Assembly (NCBI GenBank): GCA_029260765.1
Contig: JAJDCP010000023.1
Coordinates: 1 to 64,000 of the forward strand
DNA length: 64,000 bases
Origin: Planctomycetota bacterium
GTDB taxonomy: Bacteria > Planctomycetota > J058 > JAJDCP01
Direction of reading: 5' to 3'
The notes under the pieces are model-generated. The model made no database searches. It was given only the letters and a program-made list of their open reading frames with translations, and was not told the DNA's origin. This document shows positions 8,417 through 17,212 of this stretch, in pieces. The position numbers and the translations under genes were made by a program. The first letter of the stretch is position 1. Each line of letters opens with the position of its first letter.

Positions 8417-11215
8417 TCAGTCCCGTTCACCCTCCAGGCTTTCGAGCTCGGAACGCACCTCTCGCGCCGCCTCGCTCACAGGCTCCAAAAGCTCCAGCGC
8501 CCTGGTCAGGTCTGCGCGGGCTCCAGGCAGATCACCGAGCTCGGCGCGGATCCCGGCGCGCCGCCTCAACAACTCTGGCTGTTCGGGAGCGCCGTCGACG
8601 CGCTGAGTCATGACCGCGCAGGCCTCCTCCAGCCGACCGAGGCGCACGAGCACCGGAACAAGCAACTCGAGCGCTGCCGGCCTGGCAGGTTGCAGGACCA
8701 ACAGCTGCTGCAGGCGCCCGCGAGCCTCTTCGTCCCGCTCCATCTGCATCAGCACCCGCGCCGAGTTGTACAGTGCATCGGGGTTGTCCCCCAGCTGCAG
8801 CAGGGCATCGAAAACCTCGAGCGCTCCCTCGAAGTCGGAGGCCTCGGCCCGCACCGCTCCGACCAGGTTCAGCACCTGCTCGTTGGCCGGCGCCCGTGCC
8901 AGCAACCAGTCGGCATCGGACAACGCCAGCGCGGGCTGCTCCAGCATCAGGCAACAAACTGCGCGGTTGCAACGCGCCTCCCATTGCTCAGGATCGATCC
9001 GCAGCGCGGTGGTGTAGTCTTCCAGCGCACGATCCCAGTCTTGCACAGCGAAGCGCTGATCGGCGCGGTCGCGCAGCAAGGGTGCATTTCCTGGCTCGAT
9101 CCGCAATGCCCGGTCGAGATCGGCCAGCGCATCTTCACGCCTGCCCAGGCGGCCCCGAGCCAGCGCCCGCAGGCCCAGCAAACGAGTCGAGTGGGGGAGC
9201 TTCTCGATGGCCTGGTCCAGAACCGCCTCAGCGGCAGGGAGGCCATCCGACTCCCCGATGGCGACGGCCAGCAGATAGTGGGCGGGCTCCAGGCTTGCGT
9301 CGAGACGCAGCGCTTGGCGGCTGTCTGCTATGACCTGGCTGAGGTCCTGGGCAACGGCGCGCTCCTGGCTGCTTCCCCAATTGCAGAGGCTACGAGCATG
9401 CAAGCAGACCGGCTGGTTCGAGTCCTGACGCAGGCTCTCGCTGTACCAACGGGCGGCCTCCGCGGGATTGCCGAGCAGATGGTAGTGCAGACCGAGCACG
9501 AACAGCACCTCGGGGTGGCTGCCCCCTTGCTCGATAACCTCTTGTGCCTGGACGACCAGCGCAGAATCGCCGCCAATCAATGCCTGCCAGATGCGCAGTT
9601 GCTGCTCGAGCCGCACAGGTACGGCGCCCGCAGCCCGATCGAGGTCTGCGGAGACACGCGCCGCCAGCTCGCCGCGGGCCTGGGCAAAACGTTCTTGTGG
9701 AATGCTCCCGCTCTGGTCGAAGAACTCGATGAAGTAGCTGCGCAGGCGTATTCTGGCCCGCCCGTAGGCGGCCTGCGGAGCGATCTCCAGAGCGCGCGAC
9801 CAGTTTGTGGCCGGAAGCTCCAGCGCCCGCGAGTAGTCATTCAGAGCCGCACCGCGCTGATGGATCAGCGCCCGCAGCTCGGCCTGCAGGAAGGGCAACG
9901 CCGGTTCGCCAGGCTCGGCGCGCAGGCGCGCCGCCAGGCTATCCTCGAGCGTGCGGAGCTGTCCGAGCAGCGCGGCCAGCTCTTCGTCACTGCACTTCCG
10001 CGCCAGCCGGTCGCGCGCTTCGAACAGCGCACGCCGGCTGCGTTCGTAGAAACCCTGTAGCTCGAGACGCCGATTGCGCTCCGCCAACGTTCGGCTCTGT
10101 GTGCGCAGGGAGGACTCGCTGGCCTCGAGCTCAACGATCAGGCGTCGCTGCTGCAGCCACTGGCGCACTAGCAACGAAGCGGAGACCAACAGCACAACGG
10201 AGAGTGCGAGCAGCAGGAACGACACCAGGGGCCGGCGTCGGATCCGCTTGCGCAGCCTGTCCATGTAGGTCGTGTGGCGCGCCAGGATCGGCTCATGAGC
10301 CAACGCCCGCCGCAGATCCTGGGCCAGCTCGAGGGCACTGGCATAGCGCTGCCTGGGATCTTTGTGCAATGCCTTGAGGGCGATGGTCTGCAAGTCTCGG
10401 GAACCGCCTGGGGGCACAGGATCGTCTTGGAGCACTGCCCGCAAGATCGCGTAGGTGTTGGGACCAGTGTGGGGCGGGCGTCCAGCCAGAAGCGCGTACA
10501 GTGTCGCCCCCAAGCCGTAGACGTCCGTGCACTGATCGAGCTGGCCGGGCTCGCCAGACGCTTGCTCGGGCGCCATGTAGCCCGGCGTGCCGAGCACCGC
10601 ACCGGTGCGGGTCAGGTCCTGGTCGCTCGAGATCCTGCGCGCCAGCCCGAAGTCGACCACAACCACCCTTCCGGTGGTGTCGACCAGCAGGTTGCTCGGC
10701 TTCAGATCGCGGTGCAGGATGCCGCAGCTGTGGGCATAGTGGACGGCCTCGGCGGCGTGCGCGAGCAAGGGCAGCGCGTCCCCTTCCCAGGCAGAGAGCG
10801 GGACGCCGTCTATGTACTCCATGGCGATGGCGGGCGGCCGGCTGGCGACGAACGCGTGGACCTGGGCAATGTTCGGATGGCGCAGAGAGGCCGCCAGGTT
10901 GGCCTCTTGCTGAAAGCGCGCGACGGCGTCGGGGCTGGACACGGTCAGGAACTTCAGCGCAACGACACGCTGAAGGCGCGTATCCATCGCCTTCCAGACC
11001 TGCCCCATGCCGCCGAAACCCGCGACCTCGAGCAGCCGGTACGCGCCGATCCGGCTGCCGTGCACGAAGTTCCCTGGCAGGGGTACGGCGGCCTTCGGAT
11101 ACAGCTCGGTGCCCGCTTCGCTGCCGAGCTCGCCAGCGCGCACCGTCGTATCCTCGGGCGAGGGCGGATCGCAGGGCGTCGAGCCTCCAGAGACCTCGGT
11201 GGGCTGCGCGCACAT
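8417..11215 (-). CDS. Membrane-anchored Ser/Thr protein kinase with C-terminal TPR array
   Basis: A 932-residue Hanks-type kinase. Residues 55-310 form the kinase domain with GFGGMG (Gly loop), K88, HRDLKPSN (catalytic D170) and DFG at 188-190, then an APEQASG activation segment. One transmembrane helix follows at about 335-357. The rest carries a coiled coil and about ten TPR-like repeats rich in ALAxLDRALRIEP and ALEDYTTALRIDP. The kinase is cytoplasmic and the TPR part is probably extracytoplasmic. This architecture is common in Planctomycetota and Myxococcota. ATG 11215 is chosen because a ggagac site precedes it; the open frame continues 44 codons upstream. It is divergent from the 11457 gene. 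Targets are unknown. Confidence 0.92.
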   Translation of the reverse strand: MCAQPTEVSGGSTPCDPPSPEDTTVRAGELGSEAGTELYPKAAVPLPGNFVHGSRIGAYRLLEVAGFGGMGQVWKAMDTRLQRVVALKFLTVSSPDAVARFQQEANLAASLRHPNIAQVHAFVASRPPAIAMEYIDGVPLSAWEGDALPLLAHAAEAVHYAHSCGILHRDLKPSNLLVDTTGRVVVVDFGLARRISSDQDLTRTGAVLGTPGYMAPEQASGEPGQLDQCTDVYGLGATLYALLAGRPPHTGPNTYAILRAVLQDDPVPPGGSRDLQTIALKALHKDPRQRYASALELAQDLRRALAHEPILARHTTYMDRLRKRIRRRPLVSFLLLALSVVLLVSASLLVRQWLQQRRLIVELEASESSLRTQSRTLAERNRRLELQGFYERSRRALFEARDRLARKCSDEELAALLGQLRTLEDSLAARLRAEPGEPALPFLQAELRALIHQRGAALNDYSRALELPATNWSRALEIAPQAAYGRARIRLRSYFIEFFDQSGSIPQERFAQARGELAARVSADLDRAAGAVPVRLEQQLRIWQALIGGDSALVVQAQEVIEQGGSHPEVLFVLGLHYHLLGNPAEAARWYSESLRQDSNQPVCLHARSLCNWGSSQERAVAQDLSQVIADSRQALRLDASLEPAHYLLAVAIGESDGLPAAEAVLDQAIEKLPHSTRLLGLRALARGRLGRREDALADLDRALRIEPGNAPLLRDRADQRFAVQDWDRALEDYTTALRIDPEQWEARCNRAVCCLMLEQPALALSDADWLLARAPANEQVLNLVGAVRAEASDFEGALEVFDALLQLGDNPDALYNSARVLMQMERDEEARGRLQQLLVLQPARPAALELLVPVLVRLGRLEEACAVMTQRVDGAPEQPELLRRRAGIRAELGDLPGARADLTRALELLEPVSEAAREVRSELESLEGERD

Positions 11216-11348
11216 AGCCTGGTCTCCGATCGTCCCCGGCGGTGAGCCGTGAAGCAGGTTTCTCAGTTCTACTATACAAGCACCGCCGCCCCCGCGTTGA
11301 GCGCGCCCAGCGCGTCCACTTGCCTGCTCTTTGGGTCTCCCGCACACA

Positions 11349-11371
11349 TTAACTTTGCACTACAAAGTTAA
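11349..11371. promoter_or_regulatory. Operator-like palindrome 1
   Basis: Perfect 9-bp arms TTAACTTTG and CAAAGTTAA around a 5-nt CACTA spacer. It lies in the 241-bp gap between the divergent kinase and membrane-protein genes and shares the core CTTTG-N5-CAAAG with palindrome 2. It resembles a dimeric repressor site; the regulator is not identified. Confidence 0.55.
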
Positions 11372-11414
11372 ATCACCCATCAATACCTCTAGCCCTTCCA
11401 CCAGGCGGCAATTA

Positions 11415-11433
11415 GACTTTGCTCAGCAAAGTC
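11415..11433. promoter_or_regulatory. Operator-like palindrome 2
   Basis: Perfect 7-bp arms GACTTTG and CAAAGTC around a 5-nt CTCAG spacer, 9 bp before the aaggag ribosome binding site of the 11457 gene. Its centre is 64 bp from that of palindrome 1, close to six helical turns, so both could be bound on one DNA face. Confidence 0.55.
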
Positions 11434-11456
11434 CACACCCACAAGGAGTCCCCACC

Positions 11457-12140
11457 ATGACCCGACCCAGCCCGACCATCGATCTCTCCCTGCAAAACGT
11501 CTTCGACGCGTCGCAACCTGTAGATGGCGCCACGCTCAGCAGCGAAGACCGTGCACGGCTGTCGCGTCGGCTGCTGCTCTATGCCTTCGTGGGCTCGGCC
11601 GTCTACGGCCTGAGCATGGGACTCAAGCACAGCCTGCTGCAAGGACTGGTCGCGGCGGCCAAGGTCCCCGTCTTGTTCACATTGACCCTGTTGGTCTGCC
11701 TGCCGAGTCTGTATTTCCTCGGCCTGCGCAGCGGCTGCCGCGTCTCGCTGGCGACGCTCGGCAGGACGTTGCTGCGAGGAATCTCAGTCTCCAGCCTGAT
11801 GCTCAGCGGATTCGCGCCCATCTCCCTGTTCTTTGTGCTCAGCGGCTCACGCTACTCGTTCATGCTCGGCCTGCATGTGCTGGTCTTCGCGTTTTGCGGC
11901 CTCGCCGGGCTGGTGTCGACGGTGCGCGGCTTTCAGACGCTGAGGACATCGCACGATGCCATCCCCGAAGGCGCTCCCGCGGCTCGGATCCTGGCCGTCT
12001 GGTTGCTGATCTACATGTTCGTCGGGACCCAGCTCGCCTACATGCTCTCGCCGTTTGTGGGCAAGGACGAGGTCTTCATGCTGTTCACGTCCACCGAGTA
12101 CAACTTCTATACCTACCTGTGGGACATGCTGCCGCTGTGA
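11457..12140 (+). CDS. Integral membrane protein, about six helices, function unknown
   Basis: A 227-residue protein with a cytoplasmic N-terminus of about 45 residues and roughly six transmembrane helices (LLLYAFVGSAVYGLSMG, VPVLFTLTLLVCLPSLYFL, LLRGISVSSLMLSGFAPISLFFVL, FMLGLHVLVFAFCGLAGLV, ILAVWLLIYMFVGTQLAYML). I do not recognise a named function; the layout is loosely like Yip1-type or other uncharacterised membrane families. ATG 11457 has an ideal aaggag site. Two matched palindromes lie upstream, so it is probably controlled by a dedicated repressor. Its stop overlaps the GTG start of the hydrolase gene by 4 bp, so the two are translationally coupled. Confidence 0.75.
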   Translation: MTRPSPTIDLSLQNVFDASQPVDGATLSSEDRARLSRRLLLYAFVGSAVYGLSMGLKHSLLQGLVAAAKVPVLFTLTLLVCLPSLYFLGLRSGCRVSLATLGRTLLRGISVSSLMLSGFAPISLFFVLSGSRYSFMLGLHVLVFAFCGLAGLVSTVRGFQTLRTSHDAIPEGAPAARILAVWLLIYMFVGTQLAYMLSPFVGKDEVFMLFTSTEYNFYTYLWDMLPL

Positions 12141-13150
12141 AAGAGCCAGGATCTATCAGGAGACGCCTCCTGGCATGGATGCGCCGACATCCCTGGCGTT
12201 GCCTGTGTCTAGCGGGGCTGCTCGCGTTCGCAGCGCTCAACGGGATCGCCTACACCCATGCCCGGGCGATGACCCATTTCGTTTCCGGCGGAATCAAGAC
12301 TCCGCACCCCGAAGCTCTCAGCCCGGCCGGCAAGCTCGGGGTGTTGGTTTCTGGTGTCCGTGTGCCCAGACCTGAGAACCTCACCAGGCCCGACGACATC
12401 GGCCTGGCGAGCACGACACATCGCTTCCCCTCCGCGGACCATACGCTGGAAGCGTGGCTCATCGAGGCTGGGCCGTCCCATGGCATGGTCGTGCTCTTTC
12501 ACGGCTATTCGGGCAGCAGGTCCGACCTGCTCCCCCAGGCTGCCGCCTTCCACGAGCTGGGTTTTGCCTGCCTGTTGGTGGACTTTCGCGGCAGCGGAGG
12601 ATCGACGGGCGCGACCACCACGATCGGGTTTGGCGAGGCTGACGATGTCGTGGCAGCGGTCGCCTACGCGCGTAATCGCTTGGCTGCCGAAGCCGTCTTC
12701 ATCTATGGAGTCTCGATGGGCGCTGCGGCCTCGTTGCGAGCCCTTGGCCCGCTAGGGCTGCGCGCAGATGGATTGATCGTTGAGTCCCCTTTCGACCGGC
12801 TTCTCTCCACCGTCGAGAACCGCTTCGCCCTGATGGGCTTGCCATCGTTCCCTTGCGCCCCACTGCTGGTGTTCTGGGGCGGCGTGCAGCACGGCTACTC
12901 CGGCTTTGCCCACAACCCGTGCGACTATGCCCGGCAGGTCGAGACTCCCACGCTGATGCTGGTCGGCGCCGTAGACCAGCGCGCAACCGAGGCGCAAGCG
13001 CTGGCCGTCTATGACCGCCTGGCCGGCCCCCGCAGTCTGGTCCGCTTCGCGGGTGCCGGGCACGAGTCCTTTCTCGAGCACGATCCGCGACTGTGGAAGC
13101 GCACAGTCGGCGAGTTTCTGCAGACCATGCTGCCCCCACAGCACCCCTGA
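12137..13150 (+). CDS. Membrane-anchored alpha/beta hydrolase
   Basis: A serine hydrolase of the S33/BAAT-like type. An N-terminal helix (RCLCLAGLLAFAALNGIAY, about residues 22-40) anchors or exports it. The hydrolase fold follows, with HGYSGSRSD as the oxyanion loop, the nucleophile elbow GVSMG (Ser 193) and a C-terminal GHESF His. An Asp between them (GAVDQR) could complete the triad. Natural substrate is unknown; lipid esters or peptides are typical in the family. GTG 12137 overlaps the preceding stop; an ATG 14 codons in (12179) is an alternative. The coupling to the membrane protein suggests a joint envelope role. It ends 191 bp before the aminotransferase-led operon. Confidence 0.82.
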   Translation: MKEPGSIRRRLLAWMRRHPWRCLCLAGLLAFAALNGIAYTHARAMTHFVSGGIKTPHPEALSPAGKLGVLVSGVRVPRPENLTRPDDIGLASTTHRFPSADHTLEAWLIEAGPSHGMVVLFHGYSGSRSDLLPQAAAFHELGFACLLVDFRGSGGSTGATTTIGFGEADDVVAAVAYARNRLAAEAVFIYGVSMGAAASLRALGPLGLRADGLIVESPFDRLLSTVENRFALMGLPSFPCAPLLVFWGGVQHGYSGFAHNPCDYARQVETPTLMLVGAVDQRATEAQALAVYDRLAGPRSLVRFAGAGHESFLEHDPRLWKRTVGEFLQTMLPPQHP

Positions 13151-13341
13151 ATCCTCCGAGCAGGGTGCTTCGGCATCGAACCTCGCCCGGACCCAAAGCT
13201 GTCTACGCACGGCGTCAGACATCTAACGCAACGCGTTGAGCCATCCCCAGAATCTGCACGCTCCCCACACACGCCTGGGGCCTGATGTTTCGGCAAGCAC
13301 TTTGCTGGAAGCATCACTGGTCACGCACTGGAGATAACACA

Positions 13342-15762
13342 ATGCGTCGTCGCCCGAAGTCTGCCCTGAACCCGACCTTGTCCCGCCTGCTCGAGCTCTG
13401 CCAGCTCGACCGCCGTTGGGTGCGCGGCCAGGACTGCTGGCTTTTCGATGACGAGGGCCGCTGGTTCCTCGATGGCTACGCCCAATACGGGGCCGTGATC
13501 CTCGGCCACAATCCTGCCTGCGGGGTTACCGCCCTGCGCGCCGGCCTCGACGCCGCCGAGCCCGCGATGGTCCAGCCCTACCAGGCGCCGCATGCCGTGG
13601 CCCTGGCCGAAGAGCTGATCGCGGTCTCGCCAGGGGAGCTCGCGCACTGCGTCTTCACGACCTCAGGAGCACAAGCCGTCGAGGCAGCCATCAAGCTGGT
13701 CCGCGCCAAGACCGGCCGCCCTGTGATCATCGCCGCCCTGGGCGGCTACCACGGCAAGACCATAGCGACCTTGTCGCTGATCGGGGCGACCCGCCACTCC
13801 GCCGGCTTCGGACCGTTGGCGCCGGGCTTCGTGCAGGTGCCCTACGGCGATGCAGAGGCTCTGGCAGCCTGCCTGCGGGAACATCAAGACCAGGTGGCAG
13901 GGGTGCTGCTCGAACCCATTCAGGGCGAGAGCGGCGTCCACCTGCCGCCGCCAGGCTACCTGACAGACGTGCGCGAGCTCTGTACTGCCCACGGCGCGGC
14001 GTTGATCGTCGACGAGATCCAGACGGGTCTGGGCCGGACAGGCCGCCTGTTCGCTTGTGAGCACGACCAGGTCGCGCCTGACGTCATGCTGATCGCCAAG
14101 GGCATCAGTGGAGGGCTGGTGCCCCTGGGCGCTTGCCTGAGCAGCCCTGCTTTCTGGGATGCGCGCTTCGGCCTGGGACACTCATCGACCTTCGCCAACA
14201 ACAACCTGGCCTGCCGTGTCGGCCGCGCGGTGCTGGCCGAGATCTGTGCCAGCAACCTCGCCCAGGCAGCCGAGCGCAAGGGCAGCTGGTTGCTGGCGCG
14301 CCTGCGGCGGCTGGCACAGCGCCACCCCGGGCTGATCAAGGAGGTGCGTGGACGCGGACTGCTGTGCGCCATCGAGCTGGAGCCGGTGGTTGCCTCGCGC
14401 GGCAGTCTGCTCGCCACGCTCAGCCACCACGGCCTGTACGCGTACGCCGTCGCAGCCGCCCTGGCGCGTTGCGCCTCGCTGCTGGTCGCCCCGACGCTGG
14501 GGGACGCGCCGGTCTTGCGGCTGGCACCGCCGCTGACCATCAGTGACGCCGAGTTGCAGCTGTTGATGCAGGCCCTCGAAGGGGTGTTCGCAGCTCTCGA
14601 GAGCGAAGGCAGCCGGCTGATTGTCGCGGCGCTGCAAGACGGGACGCCCCAGCAGCCCTCGCGGCCGGTCTTTCTGCCGCGGCCTCAGCCGCGCGCGCAG
14701 GTGGACTATGCGTTCATCGCGCATCTGCTCCGCCCCGGGGACCTCGCCCTCACCAACCCCGGGCTGCAGCGCGAGGCCACGGGGCTGAAACGCCTGTGCA
14801 GCTTCGTCGCCCAGCTCCCACCTGTGCTGATGCTCGACGCGCCGCCGATCCATTCGACCAGCGGGGCCTGTGCACGGGGGGTCGTGATCATGCTCCCGCG
14901 CCTGCCGGCAGAGCTGAGGCGCTTCGGGCCTCGCCAGAGCTGCCAGTTGATCCGGGAAGCCGTCGAGCTGGCCGTCTCCCTCGGCGCCCGGGTCGTGGGT
15001 CTGGGGGGCCACACCACTCCGTTCAGCCGCCACGGCCGCGCGGTCGTGGGACTGGGGGCGCGCATCACCACCGGCAATGCCCTGACCGCCAGCACGGCCA
15101 TCGCCAGTCTGCAGGAGCTCTTGGAGCGGCGTGGGCACGACCTCGCCCGCATCCGAGTCGCGATCGTCGGGGCCGGCTCGGTGGGAGGTCTGTGCGCGCG
15201 CCTGTTGGTGCGTGCGGGTGCGCGGCAGTTGCTGTTGCTGGGGAATCCGGCCAGTGGCTGCGGCAGGCTGGAGCGTTTGCGCCGCGAGCTGGACGGCCCG
15301 GGCCGCTGCATCGAGCTCAGCCGCGACCTGACCCAGCTCAGCGATGTCGAAGCGGTCGTCTGCGCGTCGACCTCGAGCGGCGGACTGCTCGATGCCGCCC
15401 CGCTGCGGCCGGCGGCCATCGTCTGCGACCTCGCCCGTCCCTCCGACACCACCGCCCTGCTGCGCCAGCGCCCCGATCTGGAGGTCTTCGAAGGCGGTCT
15501 GCTCCACCTGCCCGACGCGGCCACGAGCTTCGGAGCCGGAAACCTGGTCGGTCTTCCGCCAGGCATCCAGCTGGCTTGTCTGAGTGAGACCATTTTGTTG
15601 GCCCTCGACGCCCAGGCCGGTGGGCCGCCCGGCCCTGACCACGTCGGACGTGATCTGAGTCTGGTCTGCGCTGATGCGATGCGGGCGCTCGCCGCCCGGC
15701 ACGGCTTCGTGCCCGTATCCGCGGCCCCCGATCCGACCACCCCTGTGAGCATAGGAATCTGA
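13342..15762 (+). CDS. Class III aminotransferase fused to acyl-ACP-reductase-like domain
   Basis: A bifunctional protein of 806 residues. Residues about 15-425 are a class III PLP aminotransferase: TTSGAQAVEAAIKLVR, GGYHGKT, the Asp-containing VDEIQTGLGRTG, and the PLP lysine in IAKGISGG (K253). Residues about 455-800 resemble cyanobacterial long-chain acyl-ACP reductase (AAR): GLGGHTT, ITTGNALTAS, the Rossmann VAIVGAGSVGG at about 606, VFEGGLLHLPD and a RHGFVPV end. Cys746 in LACLSE aligns with the AAR catalytic Cys (MFACFAE). Inferred reaction: acyl thioester to fatty aldehyde, then transamination to a primary amine, as described for the tambjamine enzyme TamH. ATG has a ggag site. It leads an eight-gene operon. 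Confidence 0.8.
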   Translation: MRRRPKSALNPTLSRLLELCQLDRRWVRGQDCWLFDDEGRWFLDGYAQYGAVILGHNPACGVTALRAGLDAAEPAMVQPYQAPHAVALAEELIAVSPGELAHCVFTTSGAQAVEAAIKLVRAKTGRPVIIAALGGYHGKTIATLSLIGATRHSAGFGPLAPGFVQVPYGDAEALAACLREHQDQVAGVLLEPIQGESGVHLPPPGYLTDVRELCTAHGAALIVDEIQTGLGRTGRLFACEHDQVAPDVMLIAKGISGGLVPLGACLSSPAFWDARFGLGHSSTFANNNLACRVGRAVLAEICASNLAQAAERKGSWLLARLRRLAQRHPGLIKEVRGRGLLCAIELEPVVASRGSLLATLSHHGLYAYAVAAALARCASLLVAPTLGDAPVLRLAPPLTISDAELQLLMQALEGVFAALESEGSRLIVAALQDGTPQQPSRPVFLPRPQPRAQVDYAFIAHLLRPGDLALTNPGLQREATGLKRLCSFVAQLPPVLMLDAPPIHSTSGACARGVVIMLPRLPAELRRFGPRQSCQLIREAVELAVSLGARVVGLGGHTTPFSRHGRAVVGLGARITTGNALTASTAIASLQELLERRGHDLARIRVAIVGAGSVGGLCARLLVRAGARQLLLLGNPASGCGRLERLRRELDGPGRCIELSRDLTQLSDVEAVVCASTSSGGLLDAAPLRPAAIVCDLARPSDTTALLRQRPDLEVFEGGLLHLPDAATSFGAGNLVGLPPGIQLACLSETILLALDAQAGGPPGPDHVGRDLSLVCADAMRALAARHGFVPVSAAPDPTTPVSIGI

Positions 15763-15764
15763 CG

Positions 15765-16211
15765 ATGGATGCCCGCAACCGCTTCCACACGCCCGGGACC
15801 TGGTTCCTGGCGCGGCTGGAGCAGCTCGGCCTGGTGCTCTTGCTGCTCACACTGTGCGTCGTGCAATCGCACGCGATCCACTGGGGCCGCTTCATCGCCA
15901 GCTTCGTGGTCATCGACCTGGTCGGATACCTGCCGGGGGCCTGGGCGTCACGCCGCGCCGGCGGGGCGGGCATCGCCCCCATCTACCATCACCTCTACAA
16001 CCTGACCCACAGCTACCTGTTCGCGGGCGTCGTGCTGGGAACCTGGGCCCTGCTGCTCGGCGCTTTCGAGCCCGCTATGGCCGCCATCCCCCTGCATCTG
16101 GCCGGAGACCGCGCCCTGTTCGGCAACTTCTCCAAGCCGCCGGAGCTTCCCTTTGAACCCCGGGCGGTCGATCCGTCCCAGGTGCTGCCTGCACCCAAGG
16201 AGGTCTCATGA
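15765..16211 (+). CDS. Small DUF4260-like membrane protein
   Basis: A 148-residue protein with about four hydrophobic segments. The central pattern VVIDLVGYLPGA, then YHHLYNLTHSYLFAGVVLG, then HLAGDRALFGNFSKP resembles the DUF4260 layout (Y-N-x-x-HS and H-x-x-DRALG). Clustered His and Asp residues at membrane faces could bind metal. The family has no known reaction. It starts 2 bp after the aminotransferase-reductase stop and overlaps the next gene by 4 bp, so it is a core member of the operon. A role as a membrane-bound hydrolase or oxygenase subunit acting on a lipid intermediate is speculation. Confidence 0.7.
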   Translation: MDARNRFHTPGTWFLARLEQLGLVLLLLTLCVVQSHAIHWGRFIASFVVIDLVGYLPGAWASRRAGGAGIAPIYHHLYNLTHSYLFAGVVLGTWALLLGAFEPAMAAIPLHLAGDRALFGNFSKPPELPFEPRAVDPSQVLPAPKEVS

Positions 16212-17200
16212 ACCTGCCCCTGGCCCATCGCTCTGCAGAGACGTGGATCGACCACCCCTCGGGTTGGTTGGCCCTGACCCCGAAGAACCGGCGCTTCACG
16301 CTCGCGAACACACCCGGCATGATCGCCTACCGTGAACGCGGACGGCATCTGGTGATCTTCGGCGGGGTGCATGCCCCGCCCCCAGCCCGCCGCGCCCTGC
16401 TGGGGGCGTTCATCGTGGCCGCCCAGCACCGCCGGCGGCGGGTGATTGCCGTGCAGCTGCGGGCGGAACAGGCCCGACTGTTCGCCGACTGCGGCTTCTG
16501 CGTCAACCGGCTCGGCTCGAGCTACACCCTCAGCCTGTTGGACTACTCACTGAAGGGCTCGCGGCGCATGAAGCTGCGGCAGAAGGTGCGACGCGCCCGC
16601 CGCGCGGGTTTGCAGGTCTTCGAGCTCGGCGTCGAGCTGGCACGCGACGCCCAGGCCTATCAGCAGCTCTGCGCCATCAGTAGCCGCTGGCTGGCGGCCA
16701 AGGGCAAGAAAGAGCTCGACTTCATGATCGGCCAGCTCGGCTGCCTCGAAGAGACCCGTCGACGCGTCTTCGTGGTGGGGCCCCGCCGGCAACCGGACTC
16801 CTGGCAGGGATTCATCACCTACGTGCCCGCTTGGGGAACACGGCCAGGCTATCTGCACGACCTGACCCGCAGGCTTCCCGACGCTCCCCCTGGAGCGATG
16901 GAGCTCTGCAACCACGTAGCGATCGAGCGCCTGCGTGCCGACGGCTGCGCCCACCTGCACTTCGGCTTCACCCCCTTCGTGCTCACGCCCGGCGGGGAAG
17001 AGCTGCCGGGAGCCAGCCGCATCGCCCGGCTGGTGATCCGACTGCTCGGCCGCTACGGCCGCGCCATCTACCCCGCCCAGGACCAGGTTCGCTACAAGCG
17101 CAAATGGTCGCCCGAGGTCGTCGAGGAAGAGTCGATCGCCTTCCGTCCTCTGTCCCTGCGGGGAATTCTCGACCTGTTGCTTCTCACCCGTTCGCTGTGA
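16208..17200 (+). CDS. DUF2156 / phosphatidylglycerol lysyltransferase C-terminal-like protein
   Basis: A soluble 330-residue protein with the two GNAT-like folds of the LPG_synthase_C (DUF2156) family. MprF relatives use this domain to transfer an aminoacyl group from aminoacyl-tRNA to a lipid. Visible: a first GNAT-like half with YRERGRHLVIFGGV, the hinge MKLRQKVRRARRAGLQVFEL, the acceptor region SSRWLAAKGKKELDFMIGQLG, and a C-terminal HLHFGFTPF followed by YPAQDQVRYKRKWSPE. The MprF flippase half is absent. In this operon it could aminoacylate the amine or a hydroxyl of the product. Other members act without tRNA evidence, so the donor is uncertain. It overlaps the preceding gene by 4 bp. 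Confidence 0.75.
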   Translation: MNLPLAHRSAETWIDHPSGWLALTPKNRRFTLANTPGMIAYRERGRHLVIFGGVHAPPPARRALLGAFIVAAQHRRRRVIAVQLRAEQARLFADCGFCVNRLGSSYTLSLLDYSLKGSRRMKLRQKVRRARRAGLQVFELGVELARDAQAYQQLCAISSRWLAAKGKKELDFMIGQLGCLEETRRRVFVVGPRRQPDSWQGFITYVPAWGTRPGYLHDLTRRLPDAPPGAMELCNHVAIERLRADGCAHLHFGFTPFVLTPGGEELPGASRIARLVIRLLGRYGRAIYPAQDQVRYKRKWSPEVVEEESIAFRPLSLRGILDLLLLTRSL

Positions 17201-17212
17201 AGGAGGCTCTCG

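Noticed and set aside
8387..10060. Long forward open frames opposite the kinase gene
   Set aside because: They are antisense shadows produced by high GC content; the reverse strand encodes clear kinase and TPR motifs.
13229..13238. CAACGCGTTG palindrome before the lipid operon as an operator
   Set aside because: A 10-bp palindrome of this type is expected by chance in such GC-rich DNA and has no second copy nearby.
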